DNA of 64,000 nt from a virus, in the IMG/VR virus record IMGVR_UViG_3300049434_000014, positions 1-64,000 of that record; one strand, written 5' to 3'. Below, piece by piece: positions 47,612 to 55,664 of the stretch. The position numbers were made by a program, and so were the translations under genes. Numbering within the stretch: position 1 is the stretch's first letter; each line of letters begins with the position of its first letter. Under the pieces are notes generated by a model. That model was not told the origin of the DNA. It made no database searches and worked only from the letters and a program-made list of their open reading frames with translations.

Positions 47612-48399
47612 CGTTGGCTCTTGAGATTGAGCCTGATGAGAGCGGGGTGTATTGGATTACACCCCGCTCTCAGTGTTATAAGTTTTGTGAGATTTGTGAT
47701 GGAAGAATTACTGGTTATCCAGGCACTCTTAAGAGTCGAAAGTATTGTACTCGTATTTGCGGTGGTGTTGGAAGAAGTCGTATAGGAGCTACGGACAAGA
47801 CATGTTCATCTTGTAAAGTTACCAAGCCTTTGTCTGCATTCAGTAAGAATGCATCGTCTAAAGGTGATGGTTGTTACAGTGTTTGTCGTGTTTGCGTGTA
47901 TGAGCGGAATACTTCGAGACTTGTTGAGCTTGCTCCGTTAGGACATCGCACTTGTAAAGTATGTAATGAGATAAAGCCTTTGTCTGAGTTTTTAACTGCT
48001 ACTGATGCACGCCTTCGTCCTGTTACGTGTGAGTTGTGCGCACGACCACAAATGCTAGCTAAACATGCAGCTTACTATGCTGCGAATGCAGAACGTGAGT
48101 GTGCGAAGAATCGAGCACGTTACGCAGCTAACCCAATGCCTGTACTGGTTCGATCACGTGCGCATAGACTTGGCATAACAGAGAAAGAATACAATCGTAT
48201 ACTTCTGGCTCAGAACGGCGTGTGCAGTCTCTGTGGGCTTCCAGAGCGTGCTATGAGAAACGGTGAGCTTCTGAGTTTGGCTGTAGATCACTGTCATGAA
48301 ACTGACGTAATTCGAGGTCTTCTCTGTCTTTCTTGTAATACCATGCTAGGCAAGGTTGAGGCGTTAGGGGTTGAGAAGATATATGATTACCTCAACTGA
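47608..48399 (+). CDS. Endonuclease VII-type HNH nuclease with zinc knuckles (likely homing)
   Basis: 263 residues from GTG after AAGGAGAAAGA. Four CxxC knuckles in the first 150 residues (FCEICDG, CSSCK, CKVCN, CELC), then the endonuclease VII core NGVCSLCGLPERA, VDHCHETD, LLCLSCNTMLG. More A/T-rich than neighbours. It is a larger relative of the gene at 27238. A 14 bp perfect hairpin lies in codons 11-22. Confidence 0.8.
   Translation: MTLALEIEPDESGVYWITPRSQCYKFCEICDGRITGYPGTLKSRKYCTRICGGVGRSRIGATDKTCSSCKVTKPLSAFSKNASSKGDGCYSVCRVCVYERNTSRLVELAPLGHRTCKVCNEIKPLSEFLTATDARLRPVTCELCARPQMLAKHAAYYAANAERECAKNRARYAANPMPVLVRSRAHRLGITEKEYNRILLAQNGVCSLCGLPERAMRNGELLSLAVDHCHETDVIRGLLCLSCNTMLGKVEALGVEKIYDYLN
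47638..47671 (+). repeat. 14 bp perfect hairpin inside the endonuclease 5' coding region
   Basis: GAGAGCGGGGTGTA and TACACCCCGCTCTC around TTGGAT. It could act as a terminator or a translation brake on the endonuclease, or be a leftover from the insertion of the gene next to an older terminator. Confidence 0.65.
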
Positions 48400-49270
48400 T
48401 GCTGAATGTGCTTCTGAGTTACATCGACTCAAAATCTCATGGAGTCAATTACAGGCTCATACCATTTGTAAGCAGCGTGCGATGCTTCAGCGTCGTGGTG
48501 GTCGCTCTCCGGTCACTGATATCCGTAACTTCTTTCACGGCACAGTTTGTGATCGGGTAATGCGGGCGTGGCTGGAGAGCGACGCTCAGCTCGCGGGCCA
48601 GATGCCTCAAATGGTTGATGACTATATGGAGCGCTGTCTGGATGAGGCAAAGGAAAACGGCGAGGGTGTTGTTCGGTGGAAGTCTCGCTCGGACAAGAAA
48701 GAAGTAGCTATTTTTTGTAAGGCGCTTCTGACTCGCCTTGAGCCGATGCTGCAGCGGCTTGTACTTCCTTATGAATACCAGCCTGAGTTGCGGTTTAAGG
48801 TACCGATTCGTATTCCGTATCTTGACGGTCATCCTGCTGAGATTGATTTGGTTGGCGGGATTGATATCGCGGTGCGTCGCTCTGTGAATCCGGCCAGGTG
48901 GTTTGCTTATGACCTCAAGGCCACTCGCAATCCTGACTATGTGCGCAAGACTTTAGGTCAGGGGATTTTCTATGACATTGCGATGCTCGCAATGTTTGGG
49001 AAGAGTCCAGAGGAGTTTGCTTTCCTACAACCTGCCGTTGACTCGAATCCCATCGTTCCTATCCGGGTATCCAATGATGATCGTGTTTCCATGCTGGCTC
49101 GGATCAAAGAAGTTGCTCACGATCGCTGGCGTGGTGATGATGCACCAACTAAGAATGTCTCAGCGTGTTCGTGGTGTCCGGTAAAGTTTTCGTGCATTCG
49201 TTTCTCGCCACAGGCTTCTGTTTTTACCCCCGTGCGTGGCCGTAGCGCCGCGCTCCGCTCGGCTGGGTAG
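48383..49270 (+). CDS. Cas4/RecB-like PD-(D/E)XK exonuclease
   Basis: 295 residues from ATG after GGTTGAGAAGATAT. An active-site pattern of the PD-(D/E)XK fold: HGTVCDRVM (His near 51), EIDLVGGIDI (Asp, about 154-163), AYDLKATRN (D-L-K, about 174-182), then QGIFYDIAML. Cysteines CSWCPVKFSC near 258-267 plus C29 (HTICKQRAM) could hold an iron-sulphur cluster as in Cas4. It would resect DNA ends for recombination with RecA and SbcCD. Confidence 0.8.
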   Translation: MITSTDAECASELHRLKISWSQLQAHTICKQRAMLQRRGGRSPVTDIRNFFHGTVCDRVMRAWLESDAQLAGQMPQMVDDYMERCLDEAKENGEGVVRWKSRSDKKEVAIFCKALLTRLEPMLQRLVLPYEYQPELRFKVPIRIPYLDGHPAEIDLVGGIDIAVRRSVNPARWFAYDLKATRNPDYVRKTLGQGIFYDIAMLAMFGKSPEEFAFLQPAVDSNPIVPIRVSNDDRVSMLARIKEVAHDRWRGDDAPTKNVSACSWCPVKFSCIRFSPQASVFTPVRGRSAALRSAG

Positions 49271-49278
49271 GACTTACT

Positions 49279-49545
49279 ATGACTGACGTTTCCACACGAG
49301 ATTTGTCTGCTGAGGTTGCTGCTGCGTCTGCTGATGTGGAGCGGTTGAAGACGGCTCAAATGCGAGCTGAGGCTGCCGCTGAGGCTGCCGACGCCGAGTA
49401 TGCGCGGGCTTTGGCAAAGCTGAAGGATGAGTTCGATGTTGACACGGTAGAGAGCGCTGCTGTTCTCTTGCGAGAGCTAGATGGTCGTGTGAATGCTGAG
49501 TTGGATATCGTGCAAGCCAAGCTAGCTGAGGCGAATGGGTCATGA
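49279..49545 (+). CDS. Coiled-coil protein
   Basis: 88 residues, nearly one long Ala/Glu-rich helix with heptads (SAEVAAASADVERLKTAQMR). ATG after GGGTAGGACTTACT. ATGA overlap with the next gene. Confidence 0.6.
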   Translation: MTDVSTRDLSAEVAAASADVERLKTAQMRAEAAAEAADAEYARALAKLKDEFDVDTVESAAVLLRELDGRVNAELDIVQAKLAEANGS

Positions 49546-49757
49546 GTGAAATTTTGTGCACTAGACATTGGATTGCAGATTGCGATTCTTTAGACTTTGG
49601 TGTTGCTGCTACTGAATCTGTTCCTGGGCAATTTGATGGTATACCTCATGAGTCGTATGAGGCGTCTTGTGTTGTTAGTTCCCACGGCAGGCATACTATG
49701 TATCCTGTGTCTAAGCAGCAGTACGATGACATCATGGCAGATGATATTGATGGCTAA
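49542..49757 (+). CDS. Hypothetical small acidic protein
   Basis: 71 residues, ATGA-coupled. Contains several Cys/His (CTRHWIADC). Overlaps the next start by 8 nt. Not recognised. Confidence 0.55.
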   Translation: MSEILCTRHWIADCDSLDFGVAATESVPGQFDGIPHESYEASCVVSSHGRHTMYPVSKQQYDDIMADDIDG

Positions 49758-49995
49758 TTACTCGCAGCGAACAATAACCACTACTGTTGTCGAGTTTTCT
49801 ATCCCGCTTACGATTGGTTTCGGCGCTTGTTGGGTTGAGGTAACGAAAGCCATTCGCGCAGCTCATACTGAGTTGTGGGATCTCGGCAGGGTAGAGCACG
49901 GTAGAGATGCCCCTGATGATGTGATTCGTCTTACCACTGGTGACGATGAAATCATTGTTTTCTACGAACGGCATAGGGTCGAGACTAATGAGTAA
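49750..49995 (+). CDS. Hypothetical protein
   Basis: 81 residues from ATG 49750 (in-frame ATG 49741 possible). Beta-rich N-terminus. Overlaps neighbours on both sides. Not recognised. Confidence 0.55.
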   Translation: MANYSQRTITTTVVEFSIPLTIGFGACWVEVTKAIRAAHTELWDLGRVEHGRDAPDDVIRLTTGDDEIIVFYERHRVETNE

Positions 49996-50158
49996 ATACT
50001 GTGAGTGCACTGGTAGTGCACGCGAGCGTGGCTTTACGAATATCGGACCTAAGGATTCTCCGTGGTGGGTGTGTTCCGGGTGTATGTTGCCCACTCGCGC
50101 ATACGCTATGGCCATGCTCCACCCGTTAAAGCAGGAGCCTACTTATAATGAGCGATGA
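49988..50158 (+). CDS. Small zinc-finger-like protein
   Basis: 56 residues with CEC near residue 5 and CSGCM near 30, a likely zinc ribbon. Overlaps the sliding clamp start by 11 nt. Confidence 0.55.
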   Translation: MSKYCECTGSARERGFTNIGPKDSPWWVCSGCMLPTRAYAMAMLHPLKQEPTYNER

Positions 50159-51482
50159 TGCAGGTATGCAGATGCTTGCTGATCTCGGCATTGCTCTGCA
50201 GGACCCTTCGCTGACTGAGATTAGTTCTGTGGGTGGCACAGAGATCTCTGATGAGCAGTTGCTTGATCCTGTCGCCGAGCCTGACTCTCCTCCTATCTTT
50301 ACGTTGCAGCGTATGGTTTTCGCTTCGATGATGAAGCAGGTAATGCAGGTGGTTCCGCTGCGTGACTTCTACCCTCAGCTTAAGAACGTGTTGATTGAGG
50401 TCACTGATGGTCGGCTGTCCTTGACGGGCTCGGACTCGACGTCGTCTGTGGTGTCTTCGACTACGGCTGTTCGTGTGGATAATCCTGGCCGTGTGTTGGT
50501 GGGCGCTAATCGCTTCGCTGCGGTGATTGCTCGAGCTGCGGGTGCGGAGGTCACCATTCGGTGTGAGGGTGCGTCTGTGCTCATCTCATCGGGCGCGGCG
50601 TCGTGGTCGCTGCGGGTGGCGTCTGTTCAGGACTATCCTCCGTTGCCTGATCTCGGAGATATCTCCTGGTACGATGTTGACCGGTCTGCGTTTGCTCGCG
50701 CGATCGGCGGCACTCGTTATGCTGCTTCTAAAGACGATAACAAAGATCACATCATGCAGCTTGATATTGCTGGCGGTGTTGTGACGGCAACGGATGATCA
50801 GCGTTTCGCTCAGGTCCGGGAGAGTTTGCCTGTTGAGTTCGGGTGTCAGCTTCCTGCGTCTGGTGCGGATCTGTTGATTAAGATGCTTGAAAACAATGAT
50901 GCTGCACAGTTCCGTATGGCTGATACGGACTTTCACATTGTTGCAGAGATTGGTCCTGTGCATGCTCCTGACCGTGTAATCATTGCTCATTTGATGCGTC
51001 CGTTCCCTCCGGAAGCTCGGACGGCTCTCGCTGCTCCGCAGGCCGACAATCGTGATGTCCTCACGGTGGCTGCTGACGATCTGATCGAGGTGTTGCGCCG
51101 CGCTGCTCCTACGGCTGATGAGGAGACGGCAGCGGTCGCTCTGCGGATCGGTTCGCCTGAGCCTGGCAAAGTGACGGTCGCCTCGCGCAATCGCTACGGC
51201 GATTTGAGCACTGAGGTGATTGAGGCTGCGTTCGTCGTCGCTGGCTCGGAGCGGGTCGCTGAGGCGCGCACGGTGGTGGTGAGCCACGTTCATCTGCTCC
51301 AAGCCGTCAGGGCGTCTGTGGAGGCGTCTCCGTTGGGCGACGAGGAGGCTGGCGCTGGGATGGTTCAGCTCTTGCTTGGCCAGCCTCGGTCGCGCTCCCG
51401 TCCTGCGTACGTGATGGTCACCGACGCCGGTAGGACCGTGCAGGCCGTGCTCTCGCAGGTCCGTTCGGACTGGATATCTTGA
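50148..51482 (+). CDS. dnaN: Beta sliding clamp (DnaN-like)
   Basis: 444 residues. Typical clamp segments in order: LKNVLIEVTDGRLSLTGSD (domain 1), VLVGANRFAAVIARA, ASVQDYPPLPDL (the domain 2 entry), GGVVTATDDQRFAQVRE and, in domain 3, RNRYGD and QAVLSQVRSDW near the C-terminus. It would ring the DNA and hold the phage family A polymerase, loaded by delta and delta-prime. A phage-coded DnaN with a family A polymerase is uncommon. It starts inside the previous gene. Confidence 0.85.
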   Translation: MSDDAGMQMLADLGIALQDPSLTEISSVGGTEISDEQLLDPVAEPDSPPIFTLQRMVFASMMKQVMQVVPLRDFYPQLKNVLIEVTDGRLSLTGSDSTSSVVSSTTAVRVDNPGRVLVGANRFAAVIARAAGAEVTIRCEGASVLISSGAASWSLRVASVQDYPPLPDLGDISWYDVDRSAFARAIGGTRYAASKDDNKDHIMQLDIAGGVVTATDDQRFAQVRESLPVEFGCQLPASGADLLIKMLENNDAAQFRMADTDFHIVAEIGPVHAPDRVIIAHLMRPFPPEARTALAAPQADNRDVLTVAADDLIEVLRRAAPTADEETAAVALRIGSPEPGKVTVASRNRYGDLSTEVIEAAFVVAGSERVAEARTVVVSHVHLLQAVRASVEASPLGDEEAGAGMVQLLLGQPRSRSRPAYVMVTDAGRTVQAVLSQVRSDWIS

Positions 51483-51507
51483 CATGGTTTCATGGTCATG
51501 CTATGTT
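51479..51507 (+). promoter_or_regulatory. Extended -10 promoter overlapping the dnaN stop
   Basis: TTGACA, 17 nt ending in ATGC, TATGTT; a consensus -35. Downstream CCGTTAAAGGAGG (51525-51537) is a ribosome-binding block repeated at 51813 and 57718. Confidence 0.8.
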
Positions 51508-51541
51508 GACATGACATGCAGGATCCGTTAAAGGAGGCAGG

Positions 51542-51802
51542 ATGTTTAGACCGAAGCGTTATTGGTTTCAGAGTGAAGACGGTACTTACTATCGTAATGG
51601 TCCGTTGGTTATAGCGGAGATGGATGATTATTGGTATCGTCCACGTTTATACGCTGAACTAGAGCAAGAGTTGCGTGATATTCGACGTGTTGGAGTCACC
51701 ACTAAGACTGAGTTAGAAGATGGTGATGTCGTTGCACGACGTTTGCCGTTTTCTGTGTCTCATCCTCACATGCCGGATCTTTCTCGTTTTTTAGATAAGT
51801 GA
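51542..51802 (+). CDS. Hypothetical Tyr-rich protein
   Basis: 86 residues, many Tyr/Trp/Arg (RPKRYWFQSEDGTYYRNG). First gene behind a strong promoter. Not recognised. Confidence 0.6.
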   Translation: MFRPKRYWFQSEDGTYYRNGPLVIAEMDDYWYRPRLYAELEQELRDIRRVGVTTKTELEDGDVVARRLPFSVSHPHMPDLSRFLDK

Positions 51803-51830
51803 TCATACAGTTCCGTTAAAGGAGGCAGGG

Positions 51831-52139
51831 ATGTATCCGCATCAGGTTGCTGGCTTAGGGATGATGTCTAGACAGCTCGGTGATGCTCTCCGGATGTCTG
51901 TGGAGCAAGAGCGTCAGGCCGCACGTATGCGTCAGATGATTGATGCTTCGCTTCGTCCGCGTCGTACTGTTCGTATTACCTATTTCCGTGGTGCTGATTT
52001 GTATTACGTGAATCTCGTTATAGGTGATGACGTGATCAGCAATACTGTCGGCACTAACAATGAGGATACTGCCGAAGAAATGGCAGATCGGTTCTCCAGG
52101 TACTACGGTGTCGACATTACTCGAAAGGATGTTCCTTAA
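51831..52139 (+). CDS. Hypothetical protein
   Basis: 102 residues, ATG after CCGTTAAAGGAGGCAGGG. A helical N-terminus rich in Met/Arg/Gln and a beta C-terminus. The stop overlaps the next ATG. Confidence 0.6.
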   Translation: MYPHQVAGLGMMSRQLGDALRMSVEQERQAARMRQMIDASLRPRRTVRITYFRGADLYYVNLVIGDDVISNTVGTNNEDTAEEMADRFSRYYGVDITRKDVP

Positions 52140-52453
52140 TGACTGCACCCATGCGTCACGTGTGGGTGATGACTCGGGATCGTAATCGTAACTATCGTCA
52201 CGCGACGTGGGTTGCTGCGACTCCCTTGGCCATGACTCAAATGGCGGATTCTTTGAGTAGGGCGATGGGTATCCGTCGTGCTGCTGCTATCAATCAAGGT
52301 GTCGAGTCGTGGACCGACACGGGTGCGCCTAAGATCATTTTCGCTGTGGACGAGGGAATCGATATTGGTTCTCTTGCCGACGAGATTGTTCGGCATGGTA
52401 AGGCTGCTGGTGTCGAGTTACGTATCGAGCATGCTTCCGAGGATGGATTGTGA
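52139..52453 (+). CDS. Hypothetical protein
   Basis: 104 residues. HVWVMTRDRNRNYRHATWVAA suggests a beta sheet; it is similar in length and layout to the preceding protein but shows no clear identity. GTGA overlap with the next gene. Confidence 0.6.
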   Translation: MTAPMRHVWVMTRDRNRNYRHATWVAATPLAMTQMADSLSRAMGIRRAAAINQGVESWTDTGAPKIIFAVDEGIDIGSLADEIVRHGKAAGVELRIEHASEDGL

Positions 52454-52899
52454 GTAACATTGGAATCACCGGTACAAGGTTTGGTCTTGCGATACCGCAA
52501 TCTAAGAGATTATTTGAAGTTCTTAGGCGCCTTTTTGTACCTGATTCTGTTTTACATCATGGTGACTGTAAAGGAGTGGATGAGCAAGGCGCGGCTTTAG
52601 CTCGAGCGATGGGTTATGAGCTTTGTTCACATCCACCGAGCGACGATAAGTTACGAGCGTTTGTGCCGTCACGGTTTTTGATGTGGCCGTTGCCTTACAT
52701 GGAGCGTAATCGCGCGATCGTTTTGCAGTCGAGCGTGCTTGTTGCTTGTCCTGACAGCCAGGTGGAGACTCTGCGGTCGGGAACGTGGTCTACGGTGCGC
52801 ATCGCACGCGAGCTGGTACTACCTGTGGTGCTGGTGTTCCCTGACGGGCGAGCCTCGCTGGAAGTTGGCAACTTGCAAGCTGAGGTACCGGTATGCTAG
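52450..52899 (+). CDS. SLOG-family nucleotide-binding protein (DUF2493/YspA-like)
   Basis: 149 residues. GITGTRFG at 4-11, HHGDCKGVDEQGAALAR (about 36-52) and MERNRAIVLQSSVLVACPDS (about 80-99) give the SLOG/DprA-like Rossmann pattern. The family binds nucleotides or their derivatives; in bacteria it appears in stress and defence contexts. Specific ligand unknown. Confidence 0.65.
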   Translation: MSNIGITGTRFGLAIPQSKRLFEVLRRLFVPDSVLHHGDCKGVDEQGAALARAMGYELCSHPPSDDKLRAFVPSRFLMWPLPYMERNRAIVLQSSVLVACPDSQVETLRSGTWSTVRIARELVLPVVLVFPDGRASLEVGNLQAEVPVC

Positions 52900-52942
52900 T
52901 TTGTGTTCACGTTCAACGGAGATAAATCCAAGGAGGATGACC

Positions 52943-54835
52943 ATGGCTATTCAGCCATTTGTCACGAGGGAACAAGCCGCAGCCCTTCGAGCTGCGCAGT
53001 CTGGCTCTAGGCTCGGCAACTCACCGGGGTTGGGCAATGGTCGTGGTGGAAGCGCTCAGATGGCGTTTGCTCCCACCCAGGAGCAGGAAGCTATCCGCGA
53101 CGGGTATCGTACTGGCCAAGACATTGTGATTCGCGCCCTCGCGGGTACTGGTAAGACTACGTCGCTGGAGATGCTTGCTCGCGACGATCTTCTCAAGCGG
53201 ATGACTTATGTTGCTTTCAACCGCTCTATTGCCGACGAGGCCAGTCGGCGTTTCCCTTCCAACGTCACCGCAAAGACTATGCATTCTTTCGCGTTTGGTG
53301 CGGTGGGTCGCCATTTTGCTGATCGGCTGAATGGTCCGCGTGTGGAGGCTTGGAAGGTCGCAAACATCCTCGGGATCCCTGAGCGTTTTGAGTTCGGTGC
53401 GTTCTCGCTCCGCTCGCATCAGCTTGCTCGGCTGGTCATGGAGGCTGTCTCGCGGTTTTGTCATTCTGATGCTTCCGAGCCCAGTGCAAGCAATATCCCC
53501 AAGGTTCCGGGGTTGGCTTCGGACGATGCGCGTCGGGAGTTGACTCGGATGCTTTATCCGTTCGTCGTGCGGGCGTGGGAGGATCTGTCTGCGCATCAAG
53601 GTCAGCTTCGTTTCTCGCACGATATTTACCTTAAGCTGTGGGCGATGACTGATCCTCAGTTGCCCGGTGATGTTGTGCTGGCCGATGAGGCTCAAGACTT
53701 CGATCCGGTGATTAAGCAGATCGTTAGCAATCAACGGAATGCACAGCTCATCTACGTGGGCGATAGCAATCAGCAGATCTATGAGTGGAGGGGTGCGGTC
53801 GACGCTCTTGCTTCCATTCCCAACGCGTTGTCTTTCCCGCTGCAGAAGTCGTTTCGTTTCGGGCCGGTCATCGCAGCTGAGGCTAATCGGATTCTCGAGG
53901 TGCTGGGCTCGCCTCTGCGTTTGGAGGGACATGAGCCTGTTGACTCAAAGCTGGCATTCCTTCTGGATCGTGGTGCTGCAGATTGCGTATTGACTCGAAC
54001 CAATGCCGAGGCTATCGCACGCCTGATGAATGCTCAGATGGATGGCGTGCGGGCTGGGTTGGTCGGCGGAACGGCTCAGGTCGAGGCTCTCGCTAAGGCT
54101 GCTCTGGATTTGTCGGAAGGTCGCAAGACTACGCATCCTGAGTTGGTTGCTTTCAATTCGTGGAATCAGGTTCGGGAGTATGCCGCCGAGGATCCTGATG
54201 CCAAGGAGATCCAGGTGCTGGTTAAGCTGGTCGATCGACATGGCCCTTACGCGCTCCTGGAGGCCGTGCAGCGGGCTGTTCCTGAGCAGTCTGCGGACTT
54301 GCTCCTGTCAACGGCTCACAAGGGCAAAGGCAGGGAATGGAACCGTGTCCTGATCGCTGGTGACTTCTCTGATCCTCGTGATGAGGATACGGGTGAGTGG
54401 GTTCCCGGTGAGCTTCGTCTTGCCTACGTTGCGGTGACGCGGGCGAAGAAGTTTCTCGATTGTTCCAATCTTTCCTGGCTAACTGAGCTGGCGCATTTCA
54501 ATCGGAATGAAGACGATCCTCAGCGGTATTTCTTGACTCCTGAGGAGGTCCCTGAGCGTGAGGTTATTGAGGTCGCGGCTGACTCGGCTCCTTCCGAGCA
54601 GGTCATTCCTGATCCTGAAGACGCGACTCGCTTGATGTTCCGAGGGACGAAGTATGATCCTGAATTGGTAGTTGCTCAGCGCACGCTCCCTCGCAGTAAG
54701 TATTACGGTATTTACTGTGGGCACGAGAAAGTGCGTGTTGTGCTCGCCACCGCTCAGGCGTTGGCTGTTGCTGAACGGTTCGGATTGACGGTAAGTCAGG
54801 CAGCCCGCGAACGGGTCGCTGAGCTTGCCGGGTAG
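52943..54835 (+). CDS. UvrD/Rep-like superfamily 1 helicase
   Basis: 630 residues from the ATG six bases after AGGAGG. Q-motif-like PTQEQEAIRDG (44-54), Walker A ALAGTGKTT (65-73), motif II LADEAQDFDP, motif III VGDSNQQIYEWRGA, motif V STAHKGKGREW, motif VI AYVAVTRAKK. It unwinds DNA 3' to 5' and would serve repair or replication restart. A C-terminal 70-residue extension is unique. Confidence 0.9.
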   Translation: MAIQPFVTREQAAALRAAQSGSRLGNSPGLGNGRGGSAQMAFAPTQEQEAIRDGYRTGQDIVIRALAGTGKTTSLEMLARDDLLKRMTYVAFNRSIADEASRRFPSNVTAKTMHSFAFGAVGRHFADRLNGPRVEAWKVANILGIPERFEFGAFSLRSHQLARLVMEAVSRFCHSDASEPSASNIPKVPGLASDDARRELTRMLYPFVVRAWEDLSAHQGQLRFSHDIYLKLWAMTDPQLPGDVVLADEAQDFDPVIKQIVSNQRNAQLIYVGDSNQQIYEWRGAVDALASIPNALSFPLQKSFRFGPVIAAEANRILEVLGSPLRLEGHEPVDSKLAFLLDRGAADCVLTRTNAEAIARLMNAQMDGVRAGLVGGTAQVEALAKAALDLSEGRKTTHPELVAFNSWNQVREYAAEDPDAKEIQVLVKLVDRHGPYALLEAVQRAVPEQSADLLLSTAHKGKGREWNRVLIAGDFSDPRDEDTGEWVPGELRLAYVAVTRAKKFLDCSNLSWLTELAHFNRNEDDPQRYFLTPEEVPEREVIEVAADSAPSEQVIPDPEDATRLMFRGTKYDPELVVAQRTLPRSKYYGIYCGHEKVRVVLATAQALAVAERFGLTVSQAARERVAELAG

Positions 54836-54844
54836 AATAAGAGT

Positions 54845-54884
54845 GCGGGGGTCGGGTTCCTACCAGATGCGCACCGGCCCCCGC
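54845..54884 (+). terminator. Terminator after the helicase
   Basis: GCGGGGGTCGG with CCGGCCCCCGC (11 bp, one G-U), 18 nt loop, immediately upstream of the first tRNA gene. Confidence 0.7.
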
Positions 54885-54898
54885 TGATAACTAAATAT

Positions 54899-54970
54899 GC
54901 GTCGGTAGCTCAGAGGAAGAGCAGCTGCCTCTTAAGCAGCGGGTCGGGATATCGTAATTCCCTCGACGCA
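54899..54970 (+). tRNA. tRNA-Lys (CUU)
   Basis: Acceptor GCGTCGG with TCGACGC (one G-U), D-arm GCTC/GAGC, anticodon arm GCTGC-CTCTTAA-GCAGC with anticodon CTT, variable GGGTC. The T-arm is irregular (GGGA/TCCC around a 9-base loop). No encoded CCA. Confidence 0.75.
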
Positions 54971-54997
54971 CGGGAGACCTGGACATGTCCTACCCCA

Positions 54998-55015
54998 TAC
55001 TAAACTGATCCCGTG
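54998..55015 (+). repeat. TACTAAACTGNNCCCGTG element, copy 1
   Basis: The same element recurs at 55440 and, slightly changed, at 55577. Each is followed within 40-70 nt by a strong hairpin. The TAAACT part fits a -10 hexamer, but no consistent -35 is seen. Confidence 0.5.
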
Positions 55016-55052
55016 AGATATTGGGCCGATCCATGGTTCCTCTCTACACGTT

Positions 55053-55094
55053 CTGATGCTTAGGGTTGATCGCACGATTGGCCCTAAGCATCAG
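55053..55094 (+). terminator. 13 bp hairpin between the two tRNA genes
   Basis: CTGATGCTTAGGG with CCCTAAGCATCAG, 16 nt loop, ending 9 nt before the second tRNA. Could be a terminator or a processing signal. Confidence 0.55.
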
Positions 55095-55103
55095 GAAATG
55101 CAA

Positions 55104-55179
55104 GCCTCGATAGCTCAGCCTGGACGAGAGCAGATGCCTTTTAAGCATCGGGTCGTTGGTTCAAATCCAACTCGGGGTA
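55104..55179 (+). tRNA. tRNA-Lys (UUU)
   Basis: Acceptor GCCTCGA with TCGGGGT, D-arm GCTC/GAGC with GG in the loop, anticodon arm GATGC-CTTTTAA-GCATC with anticodon TTT, canonical T-arm GTTGG-TTCAAAT-CCAAC. No encoded CCA. Confidence 0.9.
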
Positions 55180-55180
55180 C

Positions 55181-55393
55181 GTGAAATTATATAGAACCCC
55201 TTCTGAGGTGCAATCCGCGCAGTTACGTTTTCGCTGGAGTTCTGAGAAAGCAGCTAGAGTTATTTCCCGACATCGGGAATACTATATTCCAGTTGTAGAT
55301 TTTGTTAAACCTAATTGGTTCCCGTTGGCAACACTCAGTTTGAGTGTAGTTACGAATTGTGTAACAATTTTAGTTGCTTTGCTGATAAAATAA
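55181..55393 (+). CDS. Possible small membrane-anchored protein
   Basis: 70 residues from GTG two bases after the tRNA, with no good ribosome-binding site. The C-terminal 22 residues (TLSLSVVTNCVTILVALLIK) could span the membrane. A/T-rich codons. Uncertain. Confidence 0.35.
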   Translation: MKLYRTPSEVQSAQLRFRWSSEKAARVISRHREYYIPVVDFVKPNWFPLATLSLSVVTNCVTILVALLIK

Positions 55394-55439
55394 ACTGTAT
55401 TGGTGACCAGGCACATGTCACTGATTCCTTCACCGGGTC

Positions 55440-55457
55440 TACTAAACTGTACCCGTG
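55440..55457 (+). repeat. TACTAAACTGNNCCCGTG element, copy 2
   Basis: Preceded by TAAACTGTATTGGTGACC at 55391 and followed by GCACGTTAAATGGTT at 55488 and the palindrome at 55506. Confidence 0.5.
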
Positions 55458-55505
55458 CTGCCAAGTCCCTTCCTCGGACATCGCCAAGCACGTTAAATGG
55501 TTATG

Positions 55506-55535
55506 CCTCCTCGGTAAGGCGCCTTACCGAGGAGG
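55506..55535. repeat. Perfect 30 bp palindrome
   Basis: CCTCCTCGGTAAGGC followed at once by its exact reverse complement. No loop, so it could serve as a cruciform, a dimer binding site, or a terminator stem. It lies in a region (55394-55912) with no convincing gene. Confidence 0.75.
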
Positions 55536-55576
55536 TAACATAAATTAAACTGTATTGGGGGACCTGGAGTAAGTCC

Positions 55577-55593
55577 GCTAAACTACTCCCGTG
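55577..55593 (+). repeat. CTAAACT..CCCGTG element, copy 3
   Basis: Preceded by TAAACTGTATTGGGGGACC at 55546 and followed by GCACGTTAAACAGTT at 55598 and the hairpin at 55610, the same order as copy 2. Confidence 0.5.
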
Positions 55594-55609
55594 TTTTGCA
55601 CGTTAAACA

Positions 55610-55664
55610 GTTCCCGACAGGATCGTTATGGAGGGTGCACCTTTCGGATGATCCTGTCGGGAAC
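55610..55664 (+). repeat. 15 bp hairpin with 25 nt loop
   Basis: GTTCCCGACAGGATC pairs perfectly with GATCCTGTCGGGAAC. The loop itself holds AGGGTGCACCTT, a near palindrome. It looks like the body of a short structured RNA or an operator. Confidence 0.65.

Noticed and set aside
50586-51485. 299-residue minus-strand open frame
   Set aside because: Antisense to the sliding clamp. Shadow.
53021-53932. 303-residue minus-strand open frame
   Set aside because: Antisense to the UvrD-like helicase. Shadow.
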